Shown piece after piece: positions 13,238-21,912 of a DNA stretch of 22,455 nucleotides. Source of the stretch: a virus; IMG/VR virus record IMGVR_UViG_3300012928_000048, positions 1-22,455 of that record; one strand, given 5' to 3'. Each line of letters opens with the position of its first letter. The first letter of the stretch is position 1. The position numbers and the translations under genes are program-made. The notes under the pieces were generated by a model. It saw nothing but the letters and a program-made list of their open reading frames with translations, ran no database searches and had not been told where the DNA came from.

Positions 13238-14011
13238 ATGCAGAAGAAGCAAAAGTATAGCCGTATGCCTGAAGAAGATAATGAGTTGACCTACTCACAG
13301 GAAGTACTGGCAGAACAACAACCAACTGAGGAATTAAATGCTGAAGAGGAAAGTTATAAAAAACGCTATCAAGACATTCAGCGCCACATTCAAGAAGTAC
13401 GAAATCAAAAGGATCAAGAAGTTGCAAATATTAAAAAACAACTTGATGCAGCGACTAGGAAACAAATTAAGTTCCCTAAAACTGACGAAGAGGTTGAACA
13501 GTGGAGTAAAAAATATCCTGATGTTGCCAAAATCGTTGATACTATTGCTCAAAAACGCGCTAATGAAGCCCTACGAATTGGTGAAGAGCGTCTTGCTAAA
13601 GTTGAACAATTTGAGAAAAAAGTAAATAGACAATCTGCAGAACAGGCTCTTTCTCAAAGGCATCCAGACTTTATGGAAATAAAGAAAGACCCTAAGTTCC
13701 ATGAGTGGGTTGCTCTACAGCATAGCACTATTCAAGATTCTGTATATAAGAACAATACAGATGCATCATGGGCTGCAAGTACAATCGATCTCTACAAAGC
13801 TCAGATGGGTAAAAAGAAAAAATCTAATGGTGCGGCACAGTCTGTAGGAAGAACTTCTAGTACTGCCCCCAGTTCAGGACAGGGGATGAAGTTTTCTGAA
13901 AGTCTTGTACAGGCTATGTCTGACCGTGAATATGCTGCAAACGAAGAAGCCATAGAAGAAGCAATTCGGACAGGCAAATTTGCTTATGACATATCGGGGG
14001 CTGCAAGATAG
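13238..14011 (+). CDS. Head scaffolding protein
   Basis: This 257-residue protein is preceded by a strong AAGGAG (13227-13232), five bases before the ATG. It is highly charged and helical: a long coiled coil at about residues 35-75 (KKRYQDIQRHIQEVRNQKDQ), a second helical segment near 85-135, then RHPDFMEIKKDPKFHEWV and a Ser/Thr/Gly-rich linker, and a final helix (FSESLVQAMSDREYAANEEAIEEAIRTG). This composition and the position directly before the coat gene are those of podovirus scaffolds, which line the inside of the procapsid and are removed during packaging. Exact family membership is not established, but the role is well supported by context. Confidence 0.85.
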   Translation: MQKKQKYSRMPEEDNELTYSQEVLAEQQPTEELNAEEESYKKRYQDIQRHIQEVRNQKDQEVANIKKQLDAATRKQIKFPKTDEEVEQWSKKYPDVAKIVDTIAQKRANEALRIGEERLAKVEQFEKKVNRQSAEQALSQRHPDFMEIKKDPKFHEWVALQHSTIQDSVYKNNTDASWAASTIDLYKAQMGKKKKSNGAAQSVGRTSSTAPSSGQGMKFSESLVQAMSDREYAANEEAIEEAIRTGKFAYDISGAAR

Positions 14012-14021
14012 TAATTAACTA

Positions 14022-14050
14022 TTGTATAATAATTCCCACTGTGTTATAAT
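14022..14050 (+). promoter_or_regulatory. Promoter for the major capsid gene
   Basis: A perfect TATAAT (14045-14050) preceded by TGT (extended -10) lies 17 bases after TTGTAT (14022-14027, matching TTG of the -35). A second TATAAT occurs at 14025-14030. Transcription would begin near 14057, giving a leader of about 214 bases before the coat ATG. A dedicated promoter in front of the most abundant virion protein makes biological sense. Confidence 0.62.
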
Positions 14051-14056
14051 GTAGTT

Positions 14057-14270
14057 GTAATATGATTTGCAGGACACCACTCTGTAGTGGTATACCCTGC
14101 CCCTTCCAGATAAATATAACAAGGTATACCAGATCAAAGAGGACCACAAAGTTTCGTGATACCCTCAAGTAGTCTGCCACTAAGTTAGTCTTATCTGATC
14201 TAGCTACCTCTTCCTGTAAAGGACATAGGAGAGGTGTATTTAAAAGCCATTTCATATAGGAGAACAAACA
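14057..14270 (+). ncRNA. Structured 5' leader of the capsid mRNA
   Basis: This non-coding leader holds several complementary segments. GCAGG (14069-14073) pairs with CCTGC (14096-14100) around ACCACT/AGTGGT (14076-14081, 14086-14091). CAGATAA (14107-14113) pairs with TTATCTG (14191-14197) and encloses a hairpin GAGG/CCTC (14139-14142, 14163-14166). ACCTCT (14206-14211) pairs with AGAGGT (14230-14235), extended by CCT/AGG. AGATCA (14131-14136) competes for TGATCT (14196-14201). The palindrome GGTATACC occurs twice (14089-14096 and 14123-14130). The Shine-Dalgarno AGGAGA (14258-14263) stays outside the stems. It may stabilise or regulate the coat mRNA. No known riboswitch class is recognised. 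Confidence 0.5.
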
Positions 14271-15320
14271 ATGGCATTCGCAAAAGCATCGGGCTATACC
14301 AATCTTAACTCAGGTAACTTCAGCCCAGTAATCTATAGCAAAAAGGTCCAAAAGGCCTTTAGAACGGCATCTGTTGTAGATGCAGTAACTAACACAGATT
14401 ATTCCGGGGAAATAGCTAACTTCGGGGACTCTGTTAAAATAATTAAAGAGCCAGATATCACAATCACAACATATGAGCGTGGTACTACTCTAGCAACTCA
14501 AGACCTCACAGACGCTGACTTCACTATGGTCGTTAATCAGGCAAACTACTTCCAGTTCGCAATTGACGATATTGAAGAAGCACACAGCCACGTTTCTTTT
14601 GGTGACTTGGCTAGTGACCGTGCAGGTTATAAATTGCGTGATACATTTGACTCAGAAGTCTTGCATCATATGGCAGGTTTTACTGGGGCAGGTGCAAGAC
14701 GTACTTCACTTGAAACAGGAAGCACCAAAGCAGACAGCAATGCCGATAATGACGAATTGCTACCTGCTAACAAATTAGATATCACTGACTTCGGTGGTTC
14801 TGATATTGGTGGTGCAGCAGAAATCACATCTATCCCAATCGCTGCAGGTGGCGGTGCAGGTGGTATTACTTCACCACTAGCAATCCTAAACCGTATTGCA
14901 CGACAAATGGATCAGGCTGCAGTAGACACTGATTCAAGATGGTGTGTGGTTGACCCTGTGTTTGCAGAAGTATTAATGGATGAAGATTCAAAATTAATTA
15001 ATTCTGACTTCGGTGGTGGAGATGAGCTACGAAACGGACGTATGCCCGGACAACTTCGTGGGTTCACAATCTACAAATCCAACAACCTACCTGCACTAGG
15101 TACAGGGGCAGGAACTGCAGCATCAGCAGGTTCAGAAACTAACATGAGTTTCCTAGTGGCAGGGCATTCATCTGCAGTAGCAACAGCGGAACAGATCGCT
15201 AAAACAGAGACTTTCCGTTCACCTACAACCTTCGCAGATATTGTTCGTGGAATGCAGTTATATGGCCGAAAAATTCTTCGTCCAGAAGCTCTATTCACAG
15301 CCGCTTACAACTTAGCGTAA
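14271..15320 (+). CDS. Major capsid protein
   Basis: This 349-residue coat protein of HK97-type fold has AGGAGA seven bases before its ATG. Characteristic features are an N-terminal arm (ASGYTNLNSGNFSPVIYSKKVQKAF), the E-loop/P-domain region with GDSVKIIKEPDITITTYE and LTDADFTMVVNQANYFQFAID, the spine helix (DLASDRAGYKLRDTFDSEVL), and the A-domain part with RIARQMDQAAVDTDSRWCVVDPVF and LRGFTIYKSNNLP. The C-terminus has DIVRGMQLYGRKILRPEALFTA, as in coat proteins of many marine podoviruses. A Gly/Ala-rich insertion at roughly residues 175-205 may be an external loop. It follows the scaffold and has its own promoter and leader. Confidence 0.92.
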   Translation: MAFAKASGYTNLNSGNFSPVIYSKKVQKAFRTASVVDAVTNTDYSGEIANFGDSVKIIKEPDITITTYERGTTLATQDLTDADFTMVVNQANYFQFAIDDIEEAHSHVSFGDLASDRAGYKLRDTFDSEVLHHMAGFTGAGARRTSLETGSTKADSNADNDELLPANKLDITDFGGSDIGGAAEITSIPIAAGGGAGGITSPLAILNRIARQMDQAAVDTDSRWCVVDPVFAEVLMDEDSKLINSDFGGGDELRNGRMPGQLRGFTIYKSNNLPALGTGAGTAASAGSETNMSFLVAGHSSAVATAEQIAKTETFRSPTTFADIVRGMQLYGRKILRPEALFTAAYNLA

Positions 15321-15335
15321 GTTATACAGTATTAT

Positions 15336-15359
15336 GGGGGGCAGGTTAAGTCTTGCCCC
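15336..15359 (+). terminator. GC-rich hairpin after the capsid gene
   Basis: GGGGCA (15338-15343) is the exact complement of TGCCCC (15354-15359), with a ten-base loop. It lies 17 bases after the coat stop. No T-run follows, so it may act as a partial terminator or a 3' stabiliser that lets tail genes be transcribed at a lower level than coat. No new promoter is evident before 15387. Confidence 0.5.
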
Positions 15360-15386
15360 TCAACTATATGCATTTAGGAATTTTCT

Positions 15387-16076
15387 ATGCCCTCTACCTA
15401 TATAGACCTATCAAATAAAACTTTGCGAAGGCTGAATGAGGTAGAGATACCCGTTTCAGACTTTCTTACTGTGCGAGGGGTACAGGCATTAGTCAAAGAT
15501 GCAGTCAGGGCTGCAATTGCAAAAGTCAATCAGGCAGAATTTGAATGGCCTTTTAATGCTGCAGAGTTCACACAAACTTTAGTAGCAGGTCAATCAGAAT
15601 ATTCTTGGCCTACAGCTTTTAAAAAGGCTGATTGGAATACATTTCAGATTATAAAAGATGACTCCCTTAACACGGGATTTACTACTTTAAAATATATGGA
15701 TAGGGATGAGTGGTACGCCACTAGAAGAGATGCAGACTATGACGCAGGTAATGCAGGAGTAGGTGTACCAGAATATGTATTTGCTTCTCATGGTACAGGA
15801 TTTGGAGTAACCCCCTCTCCTAACGCAGCTTTTCAAGTAAGATTTAGATACTTTCTTAACTATACAGATTTAACTGCAGCTACTGATGTAACTAGAATAC
15901 CAGAAAGTTTTGACAATGTTATAGTAGATGGCGCACTTTATCATATGTATATGTTTAAAGATAATGTAGAGGCGGCTCAACTTGCGTTTCAAGCATTTAT
16001 GAGTGGTCTAAAAGATTTACAAACCTTATTTATCAATAACTATGAGTATGTACGGGATAGCAGGGTAAGGTTCTAA
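15387..16076 (+). CDS. Head-tail adaptor (tail tubular protein A-like)
   Basis: This 229-residue protein has AGGAA six bases before its ATG. The helical start (TYIDLSNKTLRRLNEVEIP, VQALVKDAVRAAIAKVNQAEFEWPF), the central beta-rich part (WNTFQIIKDD, FGVTPSPNAAFQVRFRYFLNYTDL) and the ending helices (IPESFDNVIVDGALYHMYMFKDN, MSGLKDLQTLFIN) match the layout of podovirus adaptors such as T7 gp11 and P22 gp4-type proteins, which bind below the portal. The position between coat and the propeller-type tail protein supports this. The stop overlaps the next ATG (TAATG). Confidence 0.82.
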   Translation: MPSTYIDLSNKTLRRLNEVEIPVSDFLTVRGVQALVKDAVRAAIAKVNQAEFEWPFNAAEFTQTLVAGQSEYSWPTAFKKADWNTFQIIKDDSLNTGFTTLKYMDRDEWYATRRDADYDAGNAGVGVPEYVFASHGTGFGVTPSPNAAFQVRFRYFLNYTDLTAATDVTRIPESFDNVIVDGALYHMYMFKDNVEAAQLAFQAFMSGLKDLQTLFINNYEYVRDSRVRF

Positions 16077-17737
16077 TGGCAGACCAGATACAGTCATACA
16101 AGCTAGTATGTTCTGGTGGCCTTAATAGTAATGAGAACCACTTAGAATTATCAGATAAGTTTTCAGGTTCTGCTACTAGACTTGTTAATTATGAGCCTTC
16201 TTTATATGGGGGATATCGTAGGGTAGAAGGATATGAGATACTAGGTGGTATTGACTCTACTGTAGGTGGCTCAAATGGAGAAGGCAAAGTATTAGGAGTA
16301 TTTGTTTATCAAAATGAACAACTTGGAAATCCTTATATTATTGCTGCAAGAAAAGACGCAGGAGCTAACACATACTCTTACTACAAGTTTTTAGATAATG
16401 TAGGATGGCAAGTATTTGTCACAGGGCTTACTCTAAGTCATACAGTAAGTAGCAGGTCTGTAGAAAAAGTAAGAGGAATAGGTTTCTCATTAGATAGCGT
16501 AAATTTTATGGCGTTTGCTGATGGGGTAAATAACGGAATACTATTTGATGGGACAAACTGGACTTTTGTAAGTCCCTCTAATACAGGACAATCTTTTGCT
16601 CAAGCAGGTGGAGCGCAGGTTGTAGCCGCACCAAGCCTAGTAGAGTTCTTTAACAATTCTCTCTGGTTTGCAGGAGACAGCGCATTTCCTACTAAAATAT
16701 CGGTTAGTGCAAAAGGTGGTGGAGGTAACATACTTGATTTTGCTACCACTAGTCCAAGTCAAAAAAATCTAGCTCAACAGTTTGAGGCCCCATTTAAAGT
16801 AGTTCAAATAAAGCCATTCAGAAATGATTTGTTTATATTTGGGGCTAACGCTATACAGAAAGCTTTTCAAGGTGAATTTTTATATGACACCGAAGACGTA
16901 ACTAAAAACGTAGGATGTATAGCAAGAGACAGTGTAGTTGAGATTGGTGGAGATTTATTATTTCTTGCACCAGATGGATTTAGACCAGTAGCAGGGACCT
17001 CTAGAATTGGAGATGTTGAGTTAGAGTCTGTAAGTAAACCAATACAAGTCTTGCTTAAAACTCTAATAGAAAGACAAACCTCAGATAATATTAGTTCTTG
17101 CGTTATAAGAAGTAAGTCTCAAGTAAGATTTTTTATTGGTGATCCTAATATAAATGTAGAAAACTCATTTGGTATTATTGGGGGCTTGTATGATAGAGAT
17201 GGATCAATTAAGTGGTCTTACGGAGAGCTTCTTGGCATTAGAGCTTCATGTGCTACAAGTGAATATATAAATACTATAGAACACGTTTTACATGGGGACT
17301 TTGACGGAAAAGTTTACAGACAAGAAAGAGGAACTAGTTTTAAAGGTTCCGATATTCTTAGTGTATATGAAACTCCGTTTTTAGATTTTGGAGATACTGA
17401 ACAAAGAAAAGTAATTAGAAAACTAAATACTTTTATTAGGGCAGAAGGTCCTGTAGAATTATTTTTAACACTCTCATATGATTGGGGAGATAACGCAACT
17501 TTGACTCCATCTACTTATTCACAAGAAAGTGAAGGTGGTCAGGTAGAATATGCAGGTCTTAATATAGACTATGGTGCAGCCAATGTTTTATATGGTGGTA
17601 ACTCAAAGCCTATTATGACCACAGATGTACAAGGAAGTGGGTTTGCCGTGAGCGCGACTTTTGTAACAATAGGACAATCAGAACCTTTCTCAATTCAAGG
17701 ATTGGTTTTTGAATTTAGTACCGCAGGGAGAAGATAA
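16076..17737 (+). CDS. Tail nozzle/packaged-DNA stabilisation protein (P22 gp10/T7 gp12-like propeller)
   Basis: This 553-residue beta-rich protein is the tail tube plug or nozzle that follows the adaptor. It starts with CSGGLNSNENHLELSD, a segment typical of these proteins (phage coordinates-and-labels style opening: genes of this family begin with a Gly-Leu motif and a list of surface residues), then LVNYEPSLYGGYRRVEGYE near residues 37-53. Blade-like repeats follow, such as EFFNNSLWFAGDSAFPT, PFRNDLFIFGANAIQKAFQG, GDLLFLAPDGFRPVAGTSR and GGLYDRDGSIKWSYGE. The C-terminal third (KLNTFIRAEGPVELFLTLSYDWGDN) forms a tip domain. Order after adaptor and before fibres agrees. The junctions on both sides are TAATG overlaps. 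Confidence 0.85.
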   Translation: MADQIQSYKLVCSGGLNSNENHLELSDKFSGSATRLVNYEPSLYGGYRRVEGYEILGGIDSTVGGSNGEGKVLGVFVYQNEQLGNPYIIAARKDAGANTYSYYKFLDNVGWQVFVTGLTLSHTVSSRSVEKVRGIGFSLDSVNFMAFADGVNNGILFDGTNWTFVSPSNTGQSFAQAGGAQVVAAPSLVEFFNNSLWFAGDSAFPTKISVSAKGGGGNILDFATTSPSQKNLAQQFEAPFKVVQIKPFRNDLFIFGANAIQKAFQGEFLYDTEDVTKNVGCIARDSVVEIGGDLLFLAPDGFRPVAGTSRIGDVELESVSKPIQVLLKTLIERQTSDNISSCVIRSKSQVRFFIGDPNINVENSFGIIGGLYDRDGSIKWSYGELLGIRASCATSEYINTIEHVLHGDFDGKVYRQERGTSFKGSDILSVYETPFLDFGDTEQRKVIRKLNTFIRAEGPVELFLTLSYDWGDNATLTPSTYSQESEGGQVEYAGLNIDYGAANVLYGGNSKPIMTTDVQGSGFAVSATFVTIGQSEPFSIQGLVFEFSTAGRR

Positions 17738-20313
17738 TGACAGGTTATACAAGACAATCCATAGCCAGTATTATCAATGGTAGTAATATTACTGCCCCAC
17801 CATTAAACGCAGAATTTGATCAATTATTAGCAGCCTTTCATGCTTCTACTGGACACACGCACGATGGCACTTCTGCAGGAGCAGGTCCTAAAATAAATTT
17901 AGCTACCTCTGTTTCTGGGTTACTTCCTGCAGTTAATGGTGGTTCTGGGGGTGCTAATAAATTAGATGCTACATCAAATCCAACTATAGCAAATGATATC
18001 AGTCAAAACTATGCAGTAGGCTCTGTTTGGATAAACGTAAGCACTGACAAGATATTTATTTGTGTAGATAGCACAAGCAATGCCGCACAGTGGAGACAGA
18101 TAGTAGCTAATGATGGTTTAAAGATTGTCCCTGAAACTACTAACACAATAGACATCGGCTCATCTAGCCTGAAATACAAAGACTTACACCTTGCAGGAAA
18201 TGCTAATGTTGCAGGTATTAGTACTTTAGCTCAATTAAACTCTACTACTTCTACTTTAGGTTCTGTTACAGTTGGTGGCTCTGGTAGCAACGGCTCAATA
18301 AACGGTGTCGTAATTGGTAGTACAAACCCAACCTCTATCGCAGGTACAACAGTCTCTGCCTCTAGCGGTTTTACTGGTGACCTTACTGGTAACGTAGCAG
18401 GTAATGTAACGGCATCTTCGGGTACATCTACTTTTAACAACTTAGCAATCAACGGAACGCTTACAGGTAATCTTACTGGCGGTATTACTGGTAACGTAAC
18501 CGCTACGACAGGCTCTAGCCAATTTAATGATGTCACTATCAATGGCACTTTGAACATGGATGCAGGTACGACAGGTACTATTACCAACCTGACTACCCCG
18601 ACTAATCCAAATGATGCTGCGACTAAGGGCTATGTTGATACCGAAGTATCAAATCTTGTAGCTTCTGCTCCTGCAGCATTAGATACACTAAACGAACTAG
18701 CGGCTGCATTGGGAGATGATGCAAATTTTTCCACTAATGTTACTAATAGTATAGCAGCTAAACTACCTCTGGCAGGTGGCACTATGACAGGTGCTATCGA
18801 CATGGGTAGCCAAAAGATTACGACTACCTATACGCCTACTAATACTGCAGACCTTACTAATAAATCTTATGTAGATACACAAAGAGATACTAGGGTAGCT
18901 AAAACAGGTGACACCATGTCTGGTGTCCTAAACATGAACAGTAACACTGTTTCAAATCTGCCTACCCCTAGTGCTACAGGAGATGCTGCAAACAAGGCTT
19001 ATGTAGATGCAGTGGCAGGTAGTGCTTCGGCAGCGGCAGGTTCAGCTACAGCGGCTGCAAACAGCGCGGCTGCAGCCCTCACTTCAGAGCAAAATGCGGC
19101 AACTCATGCCTCTACCGCCCAAACTTCGATTACAACAGCCCAACAATTTTTAGATACATACTTTGTAGGCTCTAGCGCACCATCTGGTTCAAATTTAACG
19201 ATTGGAGATTTGTGGTTTGATACAGCTAATAACCTGATGAAGGTGTACGGCTCTGGTGGTTTCCAAGCTGCAGGTTCTAGCGTAAACGGTACGGCTGAAA
19301 GAAAAGATTATACAGTAGGTACAAATAGTGGATCATATGGTGGTTCTACAACGGTATTTCCTGCTATATATGACCCCACTTTCGTGGATGTCTATTTAAA
19401 TGGTTTGCGTCTAGACCCATCAGACTTTACCGCTACAAACGGTACTTCTGTTACTTTAGGGAGTGCAGCAAATACAGGCGATACTCTTGCCATTGTCAGC
19501 TACGGAACTTTCAGCTTATCTACTCACTACACTAAAACACAGTCAGATGCCCGATACCCTGTCTTAGGTGCAGACGTAGACTTTGGTTCTAATAAGATAA
19601 AGTATGCTAACGTCTATTCTCAGTTATCAGACTTACCATCAGCGTCCACGTATCACGGAATGTTTGCTCATGTTCACGCTACTGGCAAAGGTTATTATGC
19701 TCACGCAGGTAACTGGGTTCCTTTAGTTAATGCTGACTCAAACGGTGATGTAGTTATAGATGGGTCACTTACTGTCAATGGCACTCAGACTATATTGAAC
19801 ACGGCAACTCTGACGGTAGATGATTTGAACATCACTGTGGCAGATGGTGCAGCTAATTCCGCAGCCGCTGATGGTGCAGGATTAACGGTAGCAGGGGCTA
19901 ATGCCACACTGACATATGCCAATACTGGTGATAAGTGGGCTTTCAATAAACCTATAGATGTTACAGGAAACATCATTGTTACAGGTACAGTCGATGGCAG
20001 AGATGTAGCAAACGATGGTGCAGAATTAGATAAACTAACTGGCTTTAGTATTCTGTCTTCAGCAACCACAGTAACAAAAAATACAAGAAATGCCTGTGAT
20101 GTTTCAAGTGCAGCATTCACCCTTACACTACCCTCTTCAGCAAGTACTGGAGACTTCGTTGAAATACGACAAATTGCAGGTGATTTTTCAGTAAACAATT
20201 TAACCGTTGCAGGTAATGGCAACAATATCAATGGCGATACTTCGCTGATCGTAGACGTAGCATACGCACAACTTGCGCTTGTCTACAACGGCACAGAATG
20301 GAGAGTTTCATAA
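17737..20313 (+). CDS. Tail fibre protein with repeats
   Basis: This 858-residue protein is preceded by GGGAG six bases before its ATG. The N-terminal 130 residues are a tail-attachment part containing GHTHDG (39-44). Then come two 30-residue repeats with TGNLTG and INGTL (213-272) and a shaft with three P2-like fibre motifs (ATKGYVDT, NKSYVDT, NKAYVDA). An alanine-rich coiled coil (SASAAAGSATAAANSAAA) and a domain with VYLNGLRLDPSDF follow. Further on is TQTILNTATLTVDDLNITV, a motif I know from marine phage fibres and often seen before a chaperone-like tip. It would trimerise and either bind the host or carry the adhesin encoded next. Confidence 0.88.
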   Translation: MTGYTRQSIASIINGSNITAPPLNAEFDQLLAAFHASTGHTHDGTSAGAGPKINLATSVSGLLPAVNGGSGGANKLDATSNPTIANDISQNYAVGSVWINVSTDKIFICVDSTSNAAQWRQIVANDGLKIVPETTNTIDIGSSSLKYKDLHLAGNANVAGISTLAQLNSTTSTLGSVTVGGSGSNGSINGVVIGSTNPTSIAGTTVSASSGFTGDLTGNVAGNVTASSGTSTFNNLAINGTLTGNLTGGITGNVTATTGSSQFNDVTINGTLNMDAGTTGTITNLTTPTNPNDAATKGYVDTEVSNLVASAPAALDTLNELAAALGDDANFSTNVTNSIAAKLPLAGGTMTGAIDMGSQKITTTYTPTNTADLTNKSYVDTQRDTRVAKTGDTMSGVLNMNSNTVSNLPTPSATGDAANKAYVDAVAGSASAAAGSATAAANSAAAALTSEQNAATHASTAQTSITTAQQFLDTYFVGSSAPSGSNLTIGDLWFDTANNLMKVYGSGGFQAAGSSVNGTAERKDYTVGTNSGSYGGSTTVFPAIYDPTFVDVYLNGLRLDPSDFTATNGTSVTLGSAANTGDTLAIVSYGTFSLSTHYTKTQSDARYPVLGADVDFGSNKIKYANVYSQLSDLPSASTYHGMFAHVHATGKGYYAHAGNWVPLVNADSNGDVVIDGSLTVNGTQTILNTATLTVDDLNITVADGAANSAAADGAGLTVAGANATLTYANTGDKWAFNKPIDVTGNIIVTGTVDGRDVANDGAELDKLTGFSILSSATTVTKNTRNACDVSSAAFTLTLPSSASTGDFVEIRQIAGDFSVNNLTVAGNGNNINGDTSLIVDVAYAQLALVYNGTEWRVS
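18373..18552 (+). repeat. Two tandem 90-base repeats inside the fibre gene
   Basis: Residues 213-242 and 243-272 of the fibre are two copies of a unit beginning TG(D/N)LTG and ending INGTL, with GNVTA and a Ser/Thr-rich loop between. The copies are diverged at DNA level. Such repeats let fibre length change by recombination. Confidence 0.7.
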
Positions 20314-21912
20314 ATGGCTACACTTTCAAGTTTAACAGGTGGATCAGGTGGAGGTGGAGGAGACCCTACAGGAAAATTCCAAGCAAGTGCTACTGTAGCT
20401 AATGGTGATTTAGTTATTCTTAATGATAACGGTACGGTTGCACCAGTTACTTCTACGGCTATAGCTTCCGACTTTGCAAAATCAGATAACGGTACAAAAT
20501 TATTTGCTGCTCAAACAACTGCAAATTTTGGTCAAACTGGTCATGCAGGTGTTTATAACCAAACTCATAATAAATATTTATTTTGGTATAGAGATAATAC
20601 TGGTAACGTATATGGGTATATTAAAAGTGCAGACTATGACGCTAGTACTGGAACTTTTACAAATATTTCTCAACGTATGCAAACATCTATGTATGCAGCT
20701 TGGTTGTCTCCAAAACGAAGCCCAAGTGAAGGGTATCTTTTAGCATATAGAGGCACTAACGGTTATGCTTATGTTAGAGGTTTAAGATGGAACGGATCTG
20801 ATTGGTCGCAAACAAGTGAAGGTACGTTTGGTACATCATCAATCTCATCGAGTTCTATGTACATATCTGCTAATGGTGAAGAAAGCGGCACTTTTGCTAT
20901 AGGTGCTTATACGAATGGAGAACTATCTCTTAGTCATGGTTCTTGGGATGGAAGTTCTAGCACACCTTCTTCGACACACGGCTCAAACGGTCTTTACAGT
21001 GAAAGACCTTCTAATACACCATCAGGTTCTAAGGGTACTTCGTGGGGTAATAATAGTTTAGTAGGAACGCACGTTCTAAATGACATTCATGTTATTGGTG
21101 GTGCAGATGGTTCTACTTTTAAAATGTTTGCCGCTAAAGTTGAAAGTTCTGGCACAACGTATGGAACTAAATTTTCTACTAACTATAATCATAATGGTTT
21201 TCCTGCCAGAATGATATATGATGAAGTTAATAATGTTGGTGTGGTAGCATTTTATAGTAACTCAGGCGCTCAAGGCGCAAGACAATATTATCATATTTTT
21301 AGCGTAAATCACGATACATTAGATATTACAAGTTATGGTCTTAAAAATATGCCTTCTGGTTTTAGTGGGTATTCTTCTGGTCTTGGTTGGAATCCATTTA
21401 TTAGGGTATGGTCTGCTGTTGACCATATTGGTGGAGAAATAGAGCATTGGAAAATAGCTAGTGATGGTACTGTTACAGACACTGGCACAGGTCAGTTTGC
21501 ACCAAACGCTCCAAATACAGGCAGTCTTAGACCACAGTTTAATCACCTTTTTCCTATTCATGGTACTGGCGGCATGGGAATGACATTTAACAATGACCAT
21601 GTTGTTGGCGGTAGTGGGGCAGGTTCTTATATGGATGCAACTAATCAATTATTTGCTACACGTTTTGATCTGCCATATGTAGATACAAATGTATCAAGTT
21701 ATTTTGGTGAAGCTAAAGAAGCTATTTCGTCAGGTGCGGCAGGTTCAGTAGCAATTTTAAATCGCACAAAAGATATACCGAATAGTACATTCCAAGAAGG
21801 GCAAAAGCTTTTTGCTAACCCATCAGGTACAGCCCTAGCAACATCAGGCACATATCGAGTTGGTCACGCGACTGACAAAGATACTGTATTAGTTTTAGGA
21901 GACCCAAGCTAA
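20314..21912 (+). CDS. Receptor-binding or tail adhesin with propeller-like centre
   Basis: This 532-residue protein starts right after the fibre stop. After a Gly-rich linker (residues 8-18) there is a short module (ATVANGDLVILNDNGTVAP, about 25-46). The long middle (about 65-455) has repeated strand-like units (HNKYLFWYRDNTGNVYG, EGYLLAYRGTNGYAYV, SGTFAIGAYTNGELSL, VGVVAFYSNSG, HWKIASDGTV), typical of a beta-propeller. The C-terminal 70 residues (FGEAKEAISSGAAGSVAIL to DTVLVLGD) are a module that I recall following the N-terminal one in other fibres. The propeller may thus be an insertion in a base domain. The host receptor cannot be told. The ATG of the next gene overlaps the stop. Confidence 0.78.
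   Translation: MATLSSLTGGSGGGGGDPTGKFQASATVANGDLVILNDNGTVAPVTSTAIASDFAKSDNGTKLFAAQTTANFGQTGHAGVYNQTHNKYLFWYRDNTGNVYGYIKSADYDASTGTFTNISQRMQTSMYAAWLSPKRSPSEGYLLAYRGTNGYAYVRGLRWNGSDWSQTSEGTFGTSSISSSSMYISANGEESGTFAIGAYTNGELSLSHGSWDGSSSTPSSTHGSNGLYSERPSNTPSGSKGTSWGNNSLVGTHVLNDIHVIGGADGSTFKMFAAKVESSGTTYGTKFSTNYNHNGFPARMIYDEVNNVGVVAFYSNSGAQGARQYYHIFSVNHDTLDITSYGLKNMPSGFSGYSSGLGWNPFIRVWSAVDHIGGEIEHWKIASDGTVTDTGTGQFAPNAPNTGSLRPQFNHLFPIHGTGGMGMTFNNDHVVGGSGAGSYMDATNQLFATRFDLPYVDTNVSSYFGEAKEAISSGAAGSVAILNRTKDIPNSTFQEGQKLFANPSGTALATSGTYRVGHATDKDTVLVLGDPS

Noticed and set aside
13201-13260. Nineteen-codon frame starting at ATG 13201 before the scaffold gene
   Set aside because: It has no ribosome binding site, overlaps the scaffold start in another frame, and has no recognisable motif.
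13338-13625. Second plus-strand frame (Lys/Leu-rich) inside the scaffold gene
   Set aside because: Its composition mirrors the A-rich scaffold codons in another phase and no start signal is seen. The scaffold frame is convincing.
14019-14267. Minus-strand open frame of 82 codons covering the leader before the coat gene
   Set aside because: It starts at TTG without a ribosome binding site, has an odd composition, runs against every other gene, and lies on top of a region with a promoter and RNA stems.
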